Below, in pieces: positions 13,146-25,177 of a stretch of DNA of 64,000 bases. Under the pieces are notes generated by a model. The model did no database searches. It saw only the letters and a program-made list of their open reading frames with translations, and was not told the origin of the DNA. The stretch is from Monarcha castaneiventris obscurior (lineage: Eukaryota; Chordata; Aves; Passeriformes; Monarchidae), in NCBI GenBank assembly GCA_026261815.1, contig JAMPIT010000856.1, positions 11,872,001 through 11,936,000 on the forward strand, written 5' to 3'. The first letter of the stretch is position 1. Each line of letters begins with the position of its first letter. Both the position numbers and the translations under genes were made by a program.

Positions 13146-13560
13146 CTTCAATCCCCGAGCGGCCCTGCCCCGAGCAGCCCTGCCGAGGCACGGAGCCGGC
13201 CGCCGGGCCCCGGCGTGGCTCTCCCGGGGCTCATGGTGCTGGCCCGGCCAGCGCCGGGCACCGCGCTGGAGCCGCTGCCTCTGCGCTGCACTTGTTTTGC
13301 CTCTCCGAGTTACTCACAAGTTTCTGCTCGGCTTGGCAGGCGCCTGGCCCCTCCCTTCCCCTGTTTACAGCCAGTTTCAAGAAGTGAGAGAGGCTTGTGC
13401 TCGGAGCTGTGGGATCCGGCTCGCTTTGTAGTGTCTGGGTTTTTGGGATTTGCTGCTTTAAATCCTCCCGGGCGCGCAGGTTTTGTTATGGTTTTGTCAT
13501 CGGCGCCGGGGTTCTCCGGGGATGCTGCAAAGCCCGTGCCATTCCCTGCAAGTGCAGTCA
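12780..13560. promoter_or_regulatory. GPR146: CpG island, probable GPR146 promoter
   Basis: By hand count about 57 CpG dinucleotides fall in 12781-13320, in a window that is otherwise CpG-poor. The island is 5' of GPR146 on its strand, at a distance fitting a noncoding first exon. Splice-donor-like sequences on the minus strand (13145, 13317) support transcription toward GPR146. A divergent plus-strand transcript is also possible. No TATA box stands out. The long open frames across the island on the plus strand come from GC-rich composition, not from a gene. Confidence 0.7.
13146..13320 (-). other. GPR146: Candidate noncoding first exon of GPR146 (approximate)
   Basis: On the minus strand the exon would end at 13146 with TTGAAG followed by GTGAGA, a strong donor match. 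The upstream start within the island cannot be placed from sequence alone, and the right border given is only a placeholder. A second donor-like GTGAGT at 13317 could end a different first exon further upstream. No GPR146 coding sequence is expected here. Confidence 0.35.
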
Positions 13561-14232
13561 GGCTTTACTCCTAACTCAGGATCAGAATATGTAGCTTTGA
13601 GGTTTCATTTTTATAGGCCATATATCCTGAGCAATCAGTATTTAAAAGTTCCCGCACTACAAAGTGCACAGGTGCTTGCGGTGCTGGCAAACATGAGCCA
13701 GCCTGTAAAACAAGGTAGGAAGGAAAGTTTCCGAGTGTTTACTTTGAATTTGGAGATTGTTTTGGTGTTGTGAAAAGGTGTTACGACATAACCCTCATTT
13801 TGTGATGGTCTTATGAGGTCTATTCTGCTTCCTTATTAAAAAAGTTGATTAATCTCATGGATATTTGCATGTCACTTGCAGTTAATGGATGTGAATGTAT
13901 ATATTTTCCACAACTTTAAAATGGATCACTTCTTGAAATAGTTTTTGAACTGCAGATTGGTAATTTATGCCATATTGAATTTTGTGCTGTGGTTGTTCCA
14001 TTGTTTATATGGAAACTTCTCAGACTAATGAAATAAAGCTACTTACTACCTTTGAAGTATGTTTTTAACTGATATCACCAACCAAAACAGAGAGCTGCCT
14101 TTTCCAAATAATTTGTCTTATATTTAGAAATTCCAAGGCTTTATTCCATAGCAAATAAACACCAATGTAGCATCCCTTACTGAAAAAATAAGCAGGTGTT
14201 CATGAAATAAATACCGGAAAAACACTAAACCT
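13561..14232. other. Noncoding DNA flanking the CpG island
   Basis: AT-rich sequence with no recognised gene or repeat. CAAG|GTAGGA at about 13711-13720 is a weak plus-strand donor-like site. It follows a short ATG frame, but the reading phase does not fit the C7orf50 exon at 61522, so I do not call an exon. Confidence 0.5.
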
Positions 14233-14354
14233 GAGATTAGCTCAGTTGTTTGATGATAACGCCGAAGTTGTGGGTTTGATCTCTGTATGGGCCAGTCACT
14301 TAAGACTTGGACTGGATCCTTGTGGGTCCCTTCCAACTCAGAATATTCTGTGAA
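14233..14354 (+). mobile_element. TguSINE1-like SINE: tRNA-Ile-like head with CR1-like tail
   Basis: The first part (from GAGATTAGCTCAGTTG) resembles tRNA-Ile: a D-arm/A-box-like TTAGCTCAGTTG, then GATAACGCC, then a T-arm/B-box-like GGGTTTGATCTCTGTA and GGGCCA. About 10 bases around the D-loop and anticodon stem are missing compared with a tRNA. The second part, with GGGTCCCTTCCAACTC and ending in AATATTCTGTGA, is a CR1-type 3' end. This head-tail combination is the published structure of TguSINE1 of zebra finch, which is mobilised by CR1 machinery. No clear target-site duplication is seen, as is usual for CR1-mobilised elements. It is not a working tRNA gene. Confidence 0.8.
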
Positions 14355-17300
14355 GTCTAAAAATGGTCATCCAGTTTGTGTTGAGTTACTCTTATCTGAC
14401 TGCAGTTTGTATTTAAAGGTTCATTACGAATATGGCAAAACCACTGCAGCTCCCAAATGGCAGAGAATTCCCCTGTTCCTGTTTGATACATAGTGCACAG
14501 ACAGAATTGTCTGTGTGCTGTGGATAACTTCATGTTACAAACTGTAGCATCAAGTTTTTGGTGCTCCAAAACTTCAGAAGGACTTTAATCATCCTAAATT
14601 CACCAGGGAAACAGCAGAGGAGGAAAGGTATTCATGTAGAAGCACTTTTAGAGTGCTCATGCTTGGCCAAAAGCCAATTTCCTTACACTCCATTAAAGCT
14701 GAAGGTGGTTTTATTTAGATAACAATGTGCATGAAGTACTTAAGAAAAAACTTCTTGCAACACAGCACAAAAAGTTGAGAGCACTTGGTGGCAAAGATTA
14801 TTTTAGAAAAGATACATAAAATGAAGTTTAAATAATGAGGAAAAAAATGAAGTTCTGCTCAGTTGTATTACAGAGCCCATAGCTGCTGTCAGGCTTTTTC
14901 AGACATTTTCATTCATAATGCAGCACTAAGTTGCAGAGCAGGTTGGGTAAGAGTGTGAAGCATGACCATTCTACGCTCAGATTATTTTATTTGACTTAAA
15001 AAACCAACCCTTTATCCAGCTGCAGCAATGTCTCTGCTCTGCAAATAATTTTTTTGTTTATACAAGAAATGGTTTGTCTACCTGCTCTGTTATCATCTAT
15101 ACATGACGTAGCTCTTGCCTGGTTTATCTGACTTCAGAATGTGTTTTCACAAGCTGTGGTATCATTATAAACTAATAGCTAATAAAATACATAGCTAATA
15201 AAGCAGTTGCCAACAAGGTAAATATCCAAACATGCCAAACACTTGAACCTTTGTCACGTCTTCTTGAGTTCCCACGGGATCTCTTAATTCCTACAGACTG
15301 AAACCCGGTGCTGCCTAGGGGAAGGCTGGGCCCTGCACAGAGCTTTGCTGGGCAGCACAGATTTCCTTCAGATCCAGGCTGAGCAAACTAAAAATCACAG
15401 CCAGAAGTGCTGTTATGGATACAGAAACCATGACTTAGTAGATTGTCAGCTCCTTGTCAGGGTTTGGTAGATGCCTTTTCAAAGTGTCACGCTGAGTATT
15501 TCTTATGGATTGATTCTTAAAACTTTAAATAGTGGGTGATCAATGTTTCTGGAAAATAACAAACCTACAGTTAGTTGTACATCAGGGGGAACAGACTGGA
15601 TTCTGAAGTGCTGGAGAGTGAAGTGTCACACTGTGCTGTTACCTCTCAGTCTGGGTAACATGACATTTCTTTACGCTTACTAGCTTATATACATACCATA
15701 GGGATTAACAAAGGACTTGTTGGCTGGATATACAGAAAAGAAAAACTAAATAGCCCAGGTTAGATGTGAGAGGGAAAAAAATGCAGCAGTGCAGGCAAGT
15801 AGGTTTCAGAATGTAGTTTTCTCATGCAGTTGCTGAGTTGCTGCTGTTTATAATATAATGATACAGCGCAGATAAAATGCTTTTAACATGAGTGGAGAAG
15901 AAAATCCTGCTTGATACTGGGGGCTGGGCTGAAAAACAGGCTGCTTCCAACCCTATCATTTATGTCTTTGTGGTGCAACCATTGACCAGTTTGGTGAGTG
16001 GGAAGTTCATAATTGATATTGGTTCCATTTATAATGTGGTTAATTCAGTGCAGTGTAAGGTGAAAGAAGGCACGATCAAACAACAAGAACAATTGATACA
16101 AAGGAGCATGGAATATAAAAAGCCTGTGTTGGCTATTTTAAAAAGTACAAATCAAAAAGCAAGAGTAGGTCAGTTGAAAGAGAGGAAACAAGGAGTTTGC
16201 CACTCGTGGCAAGTGAACTCGTGGAGGAGCAATCACCCAACCTTCTGGTCCCACTGATTTCACCCTTCATTACGCTCAGGTTTTGGTTTTCTAAACCCTT
16301 TCCCTTTGCTGTATATCTTGCTTTAGTAGCAGCATAACAATAATAAATAATTAAAATAATAAACCCAAGATCTTTGCCTTACGTAACCCGACTCTTGCCT
16401 ACTCGTGCTTGATTCTGCACAATTAGAGTGCTGTGAACCCATTTCCAGCTCTATAGGTAATTGCCTTGCCTCAGACCAGTGTTTTTCCTTTAATGTTCCT
16501 TCTATCCGTGCATAAATTCTTATGTACATTTCCTGGTTTCTTAAAATACCCCTTTAGTTCCATGTCTGCCTGGCCAATGTTTTCCTCTTTATCTCTCCCT
16601 GATGAATCCCTTACAATTGACATTGCACCTCCCATTGTTATTTGCTCTTATGACACACACAAAGTATCATATCCAATTTATGGCACAGCTTCCAAGCATG
16701 ACACACTTTCACTTCTACTTTCTGCCTTTCCTTTGGGGCATCTCAGGTTGTTCTTTGGTATTTTGAAATCAACAATAAAAATTGCATTCTCAAGAACTGT
16801 GAGGGCGCATTTCCAGTGCACGTGGCACGAGTACAGAGATACCTGAGTTCCTGAAATTGGTCTTTGCATTTTCCTTTGGCTGCCCTTTGAGGTTGCTCAC
16901 TCTGCTTTTCCAGAAATTCTGAATATATGTCGTCTTCAGAACTCCTTCCTGTGGGCACCCCTCTCACTTGCTGAGTGACCTTTGTTATTGTTCCACAGAT
17001 GTTGGCAACTTCTGTCTCATTTGTTTATCCTTTTGTTCTGTAAGCACTGTCTTTGTGGCAGGTCATCTGCATAGCAGCTACCTGGTGATTCAGATCCCAG
17101 TTGTGCCCTGATAATCTGCTTACTGCCCGTGGCCTCTTGGCAACCTGCTAAGTAGATGCTTTTTTCCCCCTGTTCTGACCTTTTGTTGTTGTTATTTATC
17201 ACTGTTGTTATTATAAAATATATAAATAATATGTAAAACTAATAACGTAATATAGTCATTAACAATGTCAGCTGCACATTTGGTTTCTGTTTAGATTGTT

Positions 17301-20300
17301 CAGCTCTTTGGGAATCTGAGTTCATGTAAGGCCACATCAAAAGTAAGTCTGCAAATTGCTGCCGCAGGTCGCTGAGCATCAACAAATGAGTTCAGATGAG
17401 CATTTGGTTTGGAAGAAAGAGGAAAAGTTGATTTTAGGGTATGGCAACTGGTTTTTTAGGATATGCATATTCTGTAATGGCTTAGAACTGCAGAACTTTT
17501 TTCTGTTTTAGAGTTCATAGAAGGCTGCTCAGAACAACGTGTGTATCCATCAGAAATGTATAACTGTATTTGCTTAGGTTCTCTTCCTCCCCCCCCCCCC
17601 CCAATTTCTTAAAGCTTAAAGCAGCTTAAAGCTTATGAGAACAGATAATATACTCCAATAAAGAAAGACAAAAAAGATCAACTACCCTGGAAACCATAAC
17701 CAAAACTGCTAAATAGTGTATTTAACAGTATTTAAGTGTATTTGGATCTGTTGGAGAGTGACGGTGTCGTGGTGCTCTGGAAGGTTGTAATAACCAAGCA
17801 CTGTGGGGTAGAAATGCTGTGGAGAGGAGACAGCCCAGCATTGCAGCCCCTAAAGATTTGTGTGGAAGGAGTCCCTTGTTCAGAGACAGATGCTATCTGC
17901 CAGGCACATCTGCCACTCCAGATAAATCCTCCTTTTTGCGCTGTTTATTTCTTTGCAGTGGAGCCCCTGCAGGAGTTGGGCTGTGCCCTCCTGGCAGCTG
18001 CTGGGGAGCAGCTGCACCAGGGGCTCTGCATGGGTTAACTCCATAAACTCAGTCATGTTTTGTTAAGTTCTCCCTCTCCCAGCGTCGGATGAGTGGCCCT
18101 GATGTGCTGCTCCACCTCTTCCTGACTTAGCTTTATCACTGAATTCTGTAAGAGCTCTATATGGAAAACATGACATATTGTTTCTTTTTTAACATTTCTG
18201 TGCAGCGAGAAATAATTCACTTCAGAGTGAGCAGTGCAGCTTTTAATAATTCAAGATTTCATCACTGCAAAAAGTGAAATACCTTGCTTTTGTGCAGTTC
18301 TAAAGGTGGGGATTCCCTCAGGCAGAATGAATTTACAGAGTGGTTACCTGTATTCATCTATCTACAGGCCTTAGCAGCCTGGGTTTCTGAGATGAGATAC
18401 AGTTTGGAGATGCCCAAATATCCACTAGATAATACTTTAAAAGATTAAGTTATGTGCAAAACAAAACCCCAGTAATTTTCCTAGTATTCATATTCACTTC
18501 CAGGAACTTATGGCGTATTAAATAACAGAAATAATTAGAATGAATGCAGCATTAGAAAATCAGCTTACGTAAGGTGCTTTGAGTTCTGGATTTTATAAAG
18601 TTGACCAGTTGGAATACAAGAAGTGACAGCTTTTAAGCATCAGCAGAGTACGTGGCGCCATTCAGAGTGCTGAACAGCCAGTTAGCACTGCTGCAGTTCT
18701 GCTCCATGGCTTCAGAGCACTGGGAAGCTGATTTTGATGCAGCCATCCTACTTTAAAACTAAGTAGCAACAACCTTAAATAAAATTCAGTGTCAGGATGA
18801 CTGGAAGTTGTTATGTATCTATATATTACTTCTTTTAGGTGCTTCACTGAGAACAAATTTTTAAAAAAATTTAACCTTTGTGAGAATTTTCAGTTTGCTT
18901 ATAACTGGTGAGCCACAGAAACCAAAAGAATTAATTAAAAAATACAGAAAATGTCAGTTTCTGGGAGAGTACAAAAGCAAATAATTTCCTTCAGTTTAAA
19001 ACTGAATGTAAGTTGTAGATTCTTTTTGTATGAAATACTACAACTCAGGTTACAGACAGCTTCAGAAAGCATCTTTACTGTTGTGATGTTGATGTTCAGA
19101 GCAGCTGGGACTTAGTAGATACTTTATCCCACTGTTTTTAATGAAAATATTTAGTTCATTTATTCTGACTTAGGAACTTAATCGACTAGATAGATTTCAA
19201 TAATGAATCTTTCATAACTTAGAATCATTCATGTTTCAATATAAGGAGTTTTGCCCCCAATATCTACAGACACTTAAACTGTAGAGCAACAGGTCAGTTA
19301 AGACTGCTTTTGGGGAAGAACATTTACGAAACTTCTGAGTTCCCATTTTTATCTAAAGATCATCAGATCGTAAAAACTTCTGCTGAGGCCTTGAGATAAT
19401 ATAAAAGACAGTTTTATGGTAAAATTCTTTGTTTAGGTAATGTCTTTTAATAAACACAAACAGGTCATTTGCACATCTTTTACAATATAGCAAGTGCCTG
19501 GATCTCTGCATTTCCAGCATTTTGGAATTGCTCAGGTTCCAGGTGAGGAATGTTTGTGATTCTGGTTTGTGTAAAAATCAGCATTGCTCCAGTAAAGAAC
19601 ACAGATTCTCGCCAATCAAAATTAATGCAAATCATACCAATTCTGGGCTTTGCTGCCCGAATTTATTCCAGGAAGAGAGTGTCAAAGGTGCACGGACTGT
19701 GCTGGAATTACCCTGTAAATGAGTTGGCCCGGTGAGCTGGCAGGGTGGAAACAGCAGCTCTTATCTTCTCCCACTGCTTGTCAGCTTCACCCGTGCCCAG
19801 GGCTTGTGGCAGGGAACTCTGATGGAATTTGGCAGCACAGAAACATTCCCCACAGATCTTTTGGTGCCAGCTGCAGAGACTGGCAGGAGGAACAGATGGT
19901 ACTTTTCCTGGAAACTATAACATAATGCTGTTTCCTATTAGAAACACTGGTGAGAGCTGACTCGGTGACTTATCAGCCAGACCATCACGTTGGCTGAGTA
20001 GGAAACTCTTGTGGAACAGATTCTGACCATTTCCAGGGACCAGGTTTCCAGTAAAAGCAGAAATATTGACGTAGCTCTTTATCAGATAGCATATATAGGA
20101 ATTACAAAACTGGCTTGAGTTTAGAGTTTGAAGGGAAAAATCAACCCTCAGCAGAGTTGCACTAAGGCTGAAATGACTTCAAAATTTGTCACATCCTCTG
20201 GAGATAAACATATCTTTCTGTTAATTACTGGCAAGTCTGAGACATCTTGTTCCTGACACTCCTGTGGCTTTTAATTTTCACTGCTTGGTGAAGGAAATAG

Positions 20301-21312
20301 CATTTTCTAGCTGTGTCCTGGATGAACTTGTATAATTACTGATCACATCTTATTCCATTTATAATGTCAGAATAAAATATTTTAAATTTACATTCTAGGG
20401 GGTCTAGTATAATATTAACACTGATCCAAGCTTGGTTATTATTAGATGGTAAGATTTAGAAGTAGAATTTCCATTTAGCAGGGGCTTGAGGCATCTTACT
20501 GATATGAATGGGTTCTGATTTGTCCATCTATTGCTAGTCATGTGCCACTCCCCACTCCACTTCATCAGCAACAGGGGTTTTTTACCCCTTAGTCATCAAA
20601 ATGTTCAACCAATAAACTCAATTTCTTGTAAGACCCCCCCACTGCAGCCATATGTATACATCAGACTTGAAAATAACCTTCAGCACATTCAGTTCTGGGA
20701 TGCTGATAAGGAGTTTGACAGGTTTAAGTATTTGAGGATTTCATTTGAGTCCTTGGCCATCTTTTCACAGACCTGGGGGTGGAGATGCTTCCTTAGGTAC
20801 TCTTAAAGGGTATTGTTTTTCCAGGCCAACATGAGGCTGGACAAATGTTTCCAAGGGAAAAAAAAAAATACCAAAAAACCCCAACGTAATTCTGGGGGAA
20901 GAAATGTGCAAAGGAGTCTGAGACCTCTGTAAATCTGGACTCTAAACCTGAAGCCTCCCATTACAAAAACATCTGTGAAGTTACACCTGGAGTCTACTAC
21001 CAGCAGCCACCTGCTGCCCACACTGTGTCCATTCCATGGTATTTTGGAAAGCCCTGCTTAGGATTTGTACAAATTCTGGGACTACAGCCACATGAACGGC
21101 ATGGAAATAAATACCAGTGCTTGCTAACTGCAGTGTATGTCCATTCACATGCCATACAGCAATTAACTTTTTAAAATCTGAACAGATTTTTGTAGGGATT
21201 TCTTAGTGTCCTTCATAGGTAACATGCTGTTTTTAAAGTCTTGCCTGCTTCAGGAAGCAAAAACTACTTCTGTGGCAGCTTTGTTACTTCAGGAGCCCTG
21301 ATATGTAAAATT
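14355..21312. other. Noncoding DNA (probable C7orf50 intron)
   Basis: No recognisable gene. It contains a duplicated ATAGCTAATAAA motif near 15174-15200, a poly-C run at 17589-17602, a GC-richer patch at about 17740-18040 and an A run near 20860-20868. The longest plus-strand frame (15892-16257) has no recognisable domain and resembles no protein I know. The GC-richer patch could be a degenerate transposon or a lncRNA exon; the sequence does not decide. Confidence 0.5.
17589..17602. repeat. Poly-C run (C14)
   Basis: Fourteen consecutive C bases, preceded by TCTTCCT. It is followed by several CTTAAAG repeats at about 17610-17635. Such a run can form G-quadruplex (minus strand) or i-motif structures and is prone to length error in sequencing. 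Confidence 0.9.
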
Positions 21313-21575
21313 ATATTGGGTTTGCATGGCAAGGATTTGGGAAGGTATTCAGTTTTATTTCTCATTACCCTGCTCTAATTTGATGGTTAAGTAATTAATT
21401 TTTCTGTAAGCTGAGTCTGTTTTGTTCGGGATGGCAATGGGTGAGTGATCCCTCTCTGTCCTTCTCTCAACCCACGAGGTCTGAATTCTATTTTCTCTCC
21501 CTGTCCAGCTGCAGAGGGGAGTGATAGAATGGCTTTGGTGGGTACCTGGTGCCCAGCCAAGGTCAGCCCACCACA
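21313..21575 (+). mobile_element. Internally deleted avian ERV-type LTR
   Basis: It starts with TTGGGTTTGCATGGCAAGG, matching the start of the LTR at 3470. It then jumps to what I recognise from memory as the 3' end of the same long avian LTR family: TTTATTTCTCATTACCCTG, then GCTGAGTCTGTTTTG, GAGTGATCCCTCTCTGTCC, CGACCCACGAG-like sequence, and a terminal GTCAGCCCACCACA. Most of the LTR middle is missing. The left edge is approximate and no target-site duplication is clear. No retroviral genes are nearby. Confidence 0.65.
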
Positions 21576-21834
21576 AAAAGAAATGTATAATCTGCTTCCT
21601 CCTGTGCTAATGGGTGGAAGCCTGAGGAGTAATTAGTTTGTCAGAGAGCCAGTTTCTTACTAATGATTGATAAATGGTTGTTTTTGCAGAGCCCACACAG
21701 GCACTGGGTGCTGAGAACAGTAAAGCACAGTTTGTAGGGAGGTCACTGGAGCCTGCTTGTCTGTCTTCACTTCAATGAGCCGTGCTTGTTGTAGCCGTTG
21801 TGGAAAATATGCAGAATATTCTGATAACCTCTTA

Positions 21835-21945
21835 TCTGATGTTCAGATCCTGCATGCAGGAGTTCAAATGAATCAGTCTGATGTGCAAATCACAAACACT
21901 GATGTTTACATGAATCAGACATTTGTCCAGACATTTGATTAACTT
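21835..21945. repeat. Degenerate minisatellite, 21-bp units grouped as 42 bp
   Basis: Five units of 21 bases start at 21841, 21862, 21883, 21904 and 21925, each beginning GTNCA or GTTTACA. Alternating units are more alike: 21835-21876 and 21877-21918 both run from TCTGATGT to ATGAATCAG, giving a 42-bp higher-order repeat. Because 21 is divisible by 3, one plus-strand frame shows a repeated 14-residue peptide (SDVQI...MNQ). The frame ends after about 60 residues with no sign of being a gene. Confidence 0.7.
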
Positions 21946-23886
21946 TGTTGCATCACTTCAGAATCGGTCTGACTTCTTTAGAAATCCATGGAATTCTTTT
22001 TGGACTTAAGTGATGGAGCCAATCAAACACGTGACAGATGTGATGCTGGCATGACAAAGAGGGTGCTGCCTTTTATGCTGCTGTAGCATTTCTATCAGAA
22101 CAAGATAAAGTTCAGCTGACAGAGCCCCAAGGGAAAGTAGGTGTTCTGCTATGTACAGTAGAAAACAGATTTACAAAAATCACAGTGATTAGTGTAGTTA
22201 AAAATGCTTATGGAGGCTAAAAGGACAGCAGTCATTCTGCTTATTCAAAGCTTCTGCTGAAAGCAGTTAGGAAATTTTTGGTGCTTTGAAGTTTGCCTTT
22301 AGCTTACCTTCCCTTATAATATAAATGAAAAAGCAACTTAATTGTGATTAATTAGTTAATTAGTTTCTGCTGTGTCTATCTGCTTTGCAGTAATATTTCA
22401 CAGTATGATTTGCTGCATGTTTATTATTTTCCTGTGAATAAAATATTCATAAGGATCTCACTTTCACTGAGGACTTTTTTTCTCTCTTAAAGACTAATTG
22501 GATTAACTTTTGATCAATTCCTCTGCTATACTTCTCTTCTGTAATACTTCTAGATTTGATATACAGAAACACTGAGATCTTGTATATTCAGAGCAATTAA
22601 TAAAAGAATGTAAAAACACATAGTCATTACCTAAAACAGTGAGAAATCCAGCCTAATGTGCATGAAAATTGATATGCCCAAGAAAAGCTACTGTAACTTT
22701 GTTTTGGCCAACCGGATGAAAGTGGGAGTGTGATAAATGCAAACGCCGATGTTTTCCCTGAAGAGCTGTTATCTAAAAACCAAACATTGTTTTCTAACAA
22801 CAGCACTATTCATTTTTACTGATCCACAGCTTAGATGCATTTATGTAAATTCTTTCCAGGCTCTTAAAAACCGAAAGCAACCCAAAAGGTGAACTGCTTA
22901 AAATCTCACCTGGGAGGCACTGCCTTGCTGTCCCTTGGTGGGGGCAGAAGCATTTTGCCCATCAGGCCAGACCCTTTTCTGAGTGAGCTCAGCAGAGACT
23001 GCAGGGTCTCATTCCAGTGCCAGGAGTGAACAGTGGGAGAGCCACAGTGCCCTCGGCGTGGCTCTGGACCCTGTGGGTCCCTGTGGGTCCCTGGGACTGC
23101 CCTGCACATCCGAGCTCATAATCCCCCAAAGCTGCAGCCGCACGCTCGTATTGGCACAGGGGGCTCTGGCAAAACCAGGGCTTGCTCCTGCCCTAGGCAC
23201 GGTGCTGTGTGCCCTGCCCCTGGCTGAGAAAGGGTTTGGAGAGGTCTTTTTATTTTTGGAAAGGACAGAGGGGAAGGACACGCTGTGGTTTGGGGAGCAG
23301 TTGAGGCTTTGGTGTCGTTACGTGACAGGAGGCAAAGAGTGGCTGCGTCAAACCAGGAGAGCTTTGGTACAGGAAAAGAACCATGGGGGTTTTTTTTGGG
23401 TATTCTGTGCACATTAACAGAGTCCTGGGCCCGCAGCAAAATGAGCCAAGCTGACAAAAATATTATGTCAGTGAGATGTGATTTTGTTCAGAGCTGCTCA
23501 TCCCAGCTGTGTGTGCAGGGAGTTATCCCTTCCCACCTCCCAAGTACAATGCAGTTTAGCAAAAGCCTGCAACATCCACTTGGCCTCTGGAGGCTTCAGA
23601 CAGTAACCAACATTAGACCTGAAAGTGAGCCAATGCGAGCTTTAAAAAATACTTTACTGTAAACCTCAGAATTCTTTTAAGCATTCAGAAGAAACATTTT
23701 AATTGGAAAAAAAAAATCTTGTAAGGAAAATGGTGCTGCTCTATCATCTGACTTTAATGAGGTGGTGGGTAAATGTAAATTCTTTGCATTTGAATAAAAA
23801 GCCTGTAATATCATGATTCCATCTCTTTAGCTTGAATACAAATAGTCCTTAAATAATTTGCCTTTTAAAACTGTAATGAAGAAATA

Positions 23887-23982
23887 ATTTATGTGTTTCC
23901 CTTCCTCCCCGAAGCAGTAAAGTTTAATATATGATTTTACTTATCGACCAAAAAGGAGCTGACCCATAAAATGAATGAAGAA
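23887..23982 (+). repeat. Dispersed duplicate, copy A (about 96 bp)
   Basis: It matches 25062-25157 in the same orientation along its whole length, with roughly 85% identity by eye and small gaps. Shared blocks include CCTTCCTCCCC, GCAGTAAAGTTT, TTTTACTTATC, and AAAATGAATGAAGAAT at the right end. Similarity stops abruptly on the right. It is either an old local duplication or two copies of an unrecognised repeat. Confidence 0.75.
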
Positions 23983-25061
23983 TTTGTCATTCATGCTAGC
24001 ATGTGTATCTTCTTTGGTGTATGTAAAATAAATGTGGTTTGTTATTTTATACCATTAGTTGCTTGTTTTTAATTTTGCAGTTTCTCAGAGGCTCAAACTT
24101 CACAACAGGACTCTGAGACAGGCTCTAAGGTTAACACCTGAGAACTTTCTGAGTGTCAAAATTTATGATTTAAGTATTTCCTTAGTTCAGTTTTTTTTTT
24201 GTTCCCTTTGGCTAAGCTTCTATTGATTATATTGAAGTTAAACTCCCCCAAGTCTCTATTTACAGTGTCTATCACACAGCAGCTCTGCTTGTAGGTCCCA
24301 TGTAAGTCTTTTCCATTAGATTTTCTATTGTTGGAAATTGGTCAAATTATTAAATAAACAAGCACTTCTTTAATATCTGAAGTAACATGTCTTTGAGGAG
24401 ACAGTGTGGGGCAGCCCAGGATTATGCCTTTTCCTTTTTTTATGGTTTGTAATATTTCATACTTATCCCTCATTTGGTTAAGCCGTTAGGTATGGTTTGT
24501 ATTTTGAAACACGGAAAAGAAAACCCAAACCATGCTGTTGATTTATATTTGATATAATACCAGTGACAGTTGGGCATGGAGTCGAAGGGGAAGTGTGCTT
24601 TCCTTTTGAAATTCGGACCTCATAAACTTTAGCATATCTGCTTTTTGCAGGAGAAAAATGCAGAGATTGGGAGATGGAATAGCACTGCTTTGGTCTCCGG
24701 GGAGAGCAGGAGGCAATAATGTGGCTCCTTTGAGTCTGCTGCTCTCTTACTTTTATAGAGGCAACTGCTTGCTCTTATGGGCTCTGCCAGCCCATCACTT
24801 TTTTCAGTCTGCAGTACTCATAACCTAATATTTTCTCCATTTTCCTGGTTGGGTTTGTCCAGCAGACTTCCCACAAGGTTTGTTTGAGTGTAGAGATAAG
24901 GAATCCCTGACTGAGTTATGCTCTGTAACTACAGCTTGTAGTGACAAGTGCTAGTTGATCACCTGGAGTTACTTGGGGAACTTGTGGGGCTGTGATTGCT
25001 GTGCTTTGATCATAAAGGTCCACATTTTAACAATATCCATCCTTACAGAACTTTTCTGGAT

Positions 25062-25157
25062 ATTTCTTGTGTTTTCCTTCCTCCCCAGAGCAGTAAAGTT
25101 TGATATGCTTTTACTTATCAACCTTAAAGGAGATTAACCCTAAAATGAATGAAGAAT
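25062..25157 (+). repeat. Dispersed duplicate, copy B (about 96 bp)
   Basis: Partner of 23887-23982, about 1.18 kb downstream and in direct orientation. Right after the shared end it runs into a 9-bp inverted repeat (25156-25177) that copy A lacks. Confidence 0.75.
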
Positions 25158-25177
25158 CCATGGGCAGACCCATGGAT
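25156..25177. repeat. Inverted repeat, 9-bp arms
   Basis: ATCCATGGG at 25156-25164 pairs with CCCATGGAT at 25169-25177 across the 4-base loop CAGA. It sits at the right edge of duplicate copy B. A role is unknown. Confidence 0.85.

Noticed and set aside
12997..13574. Several long overlapping plus-strand frames (up to 168 codons)
   Set aside because: They lie in the CpG island in different frames with Pro/Ala/Arg/Gly-rich composition; stop codons are rare there because of high GC.
13690..13720. Possible first coding exon of C7orf50 (a short ATG frame before CAAG|GTAGGA)
   Set aside because: It would splice in phase 1, while the exon at 61522 reads correctly only from phase 0, and the peptide lacks the expected lysine-rich start.
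14233..14300. tRNA-Ile gene
   Set aside because: The D-loop/anticodon part is deleted and the sequence runs into a CR1-like tail, so it is a SINE head.
15892..16257. Plus-strand frame of 121 codons that could be read as retroelement debris
   Set aside because: Only a vague LLDTGG-like string near its start; no flanking LTR or catalytic context, so chance is more likely.
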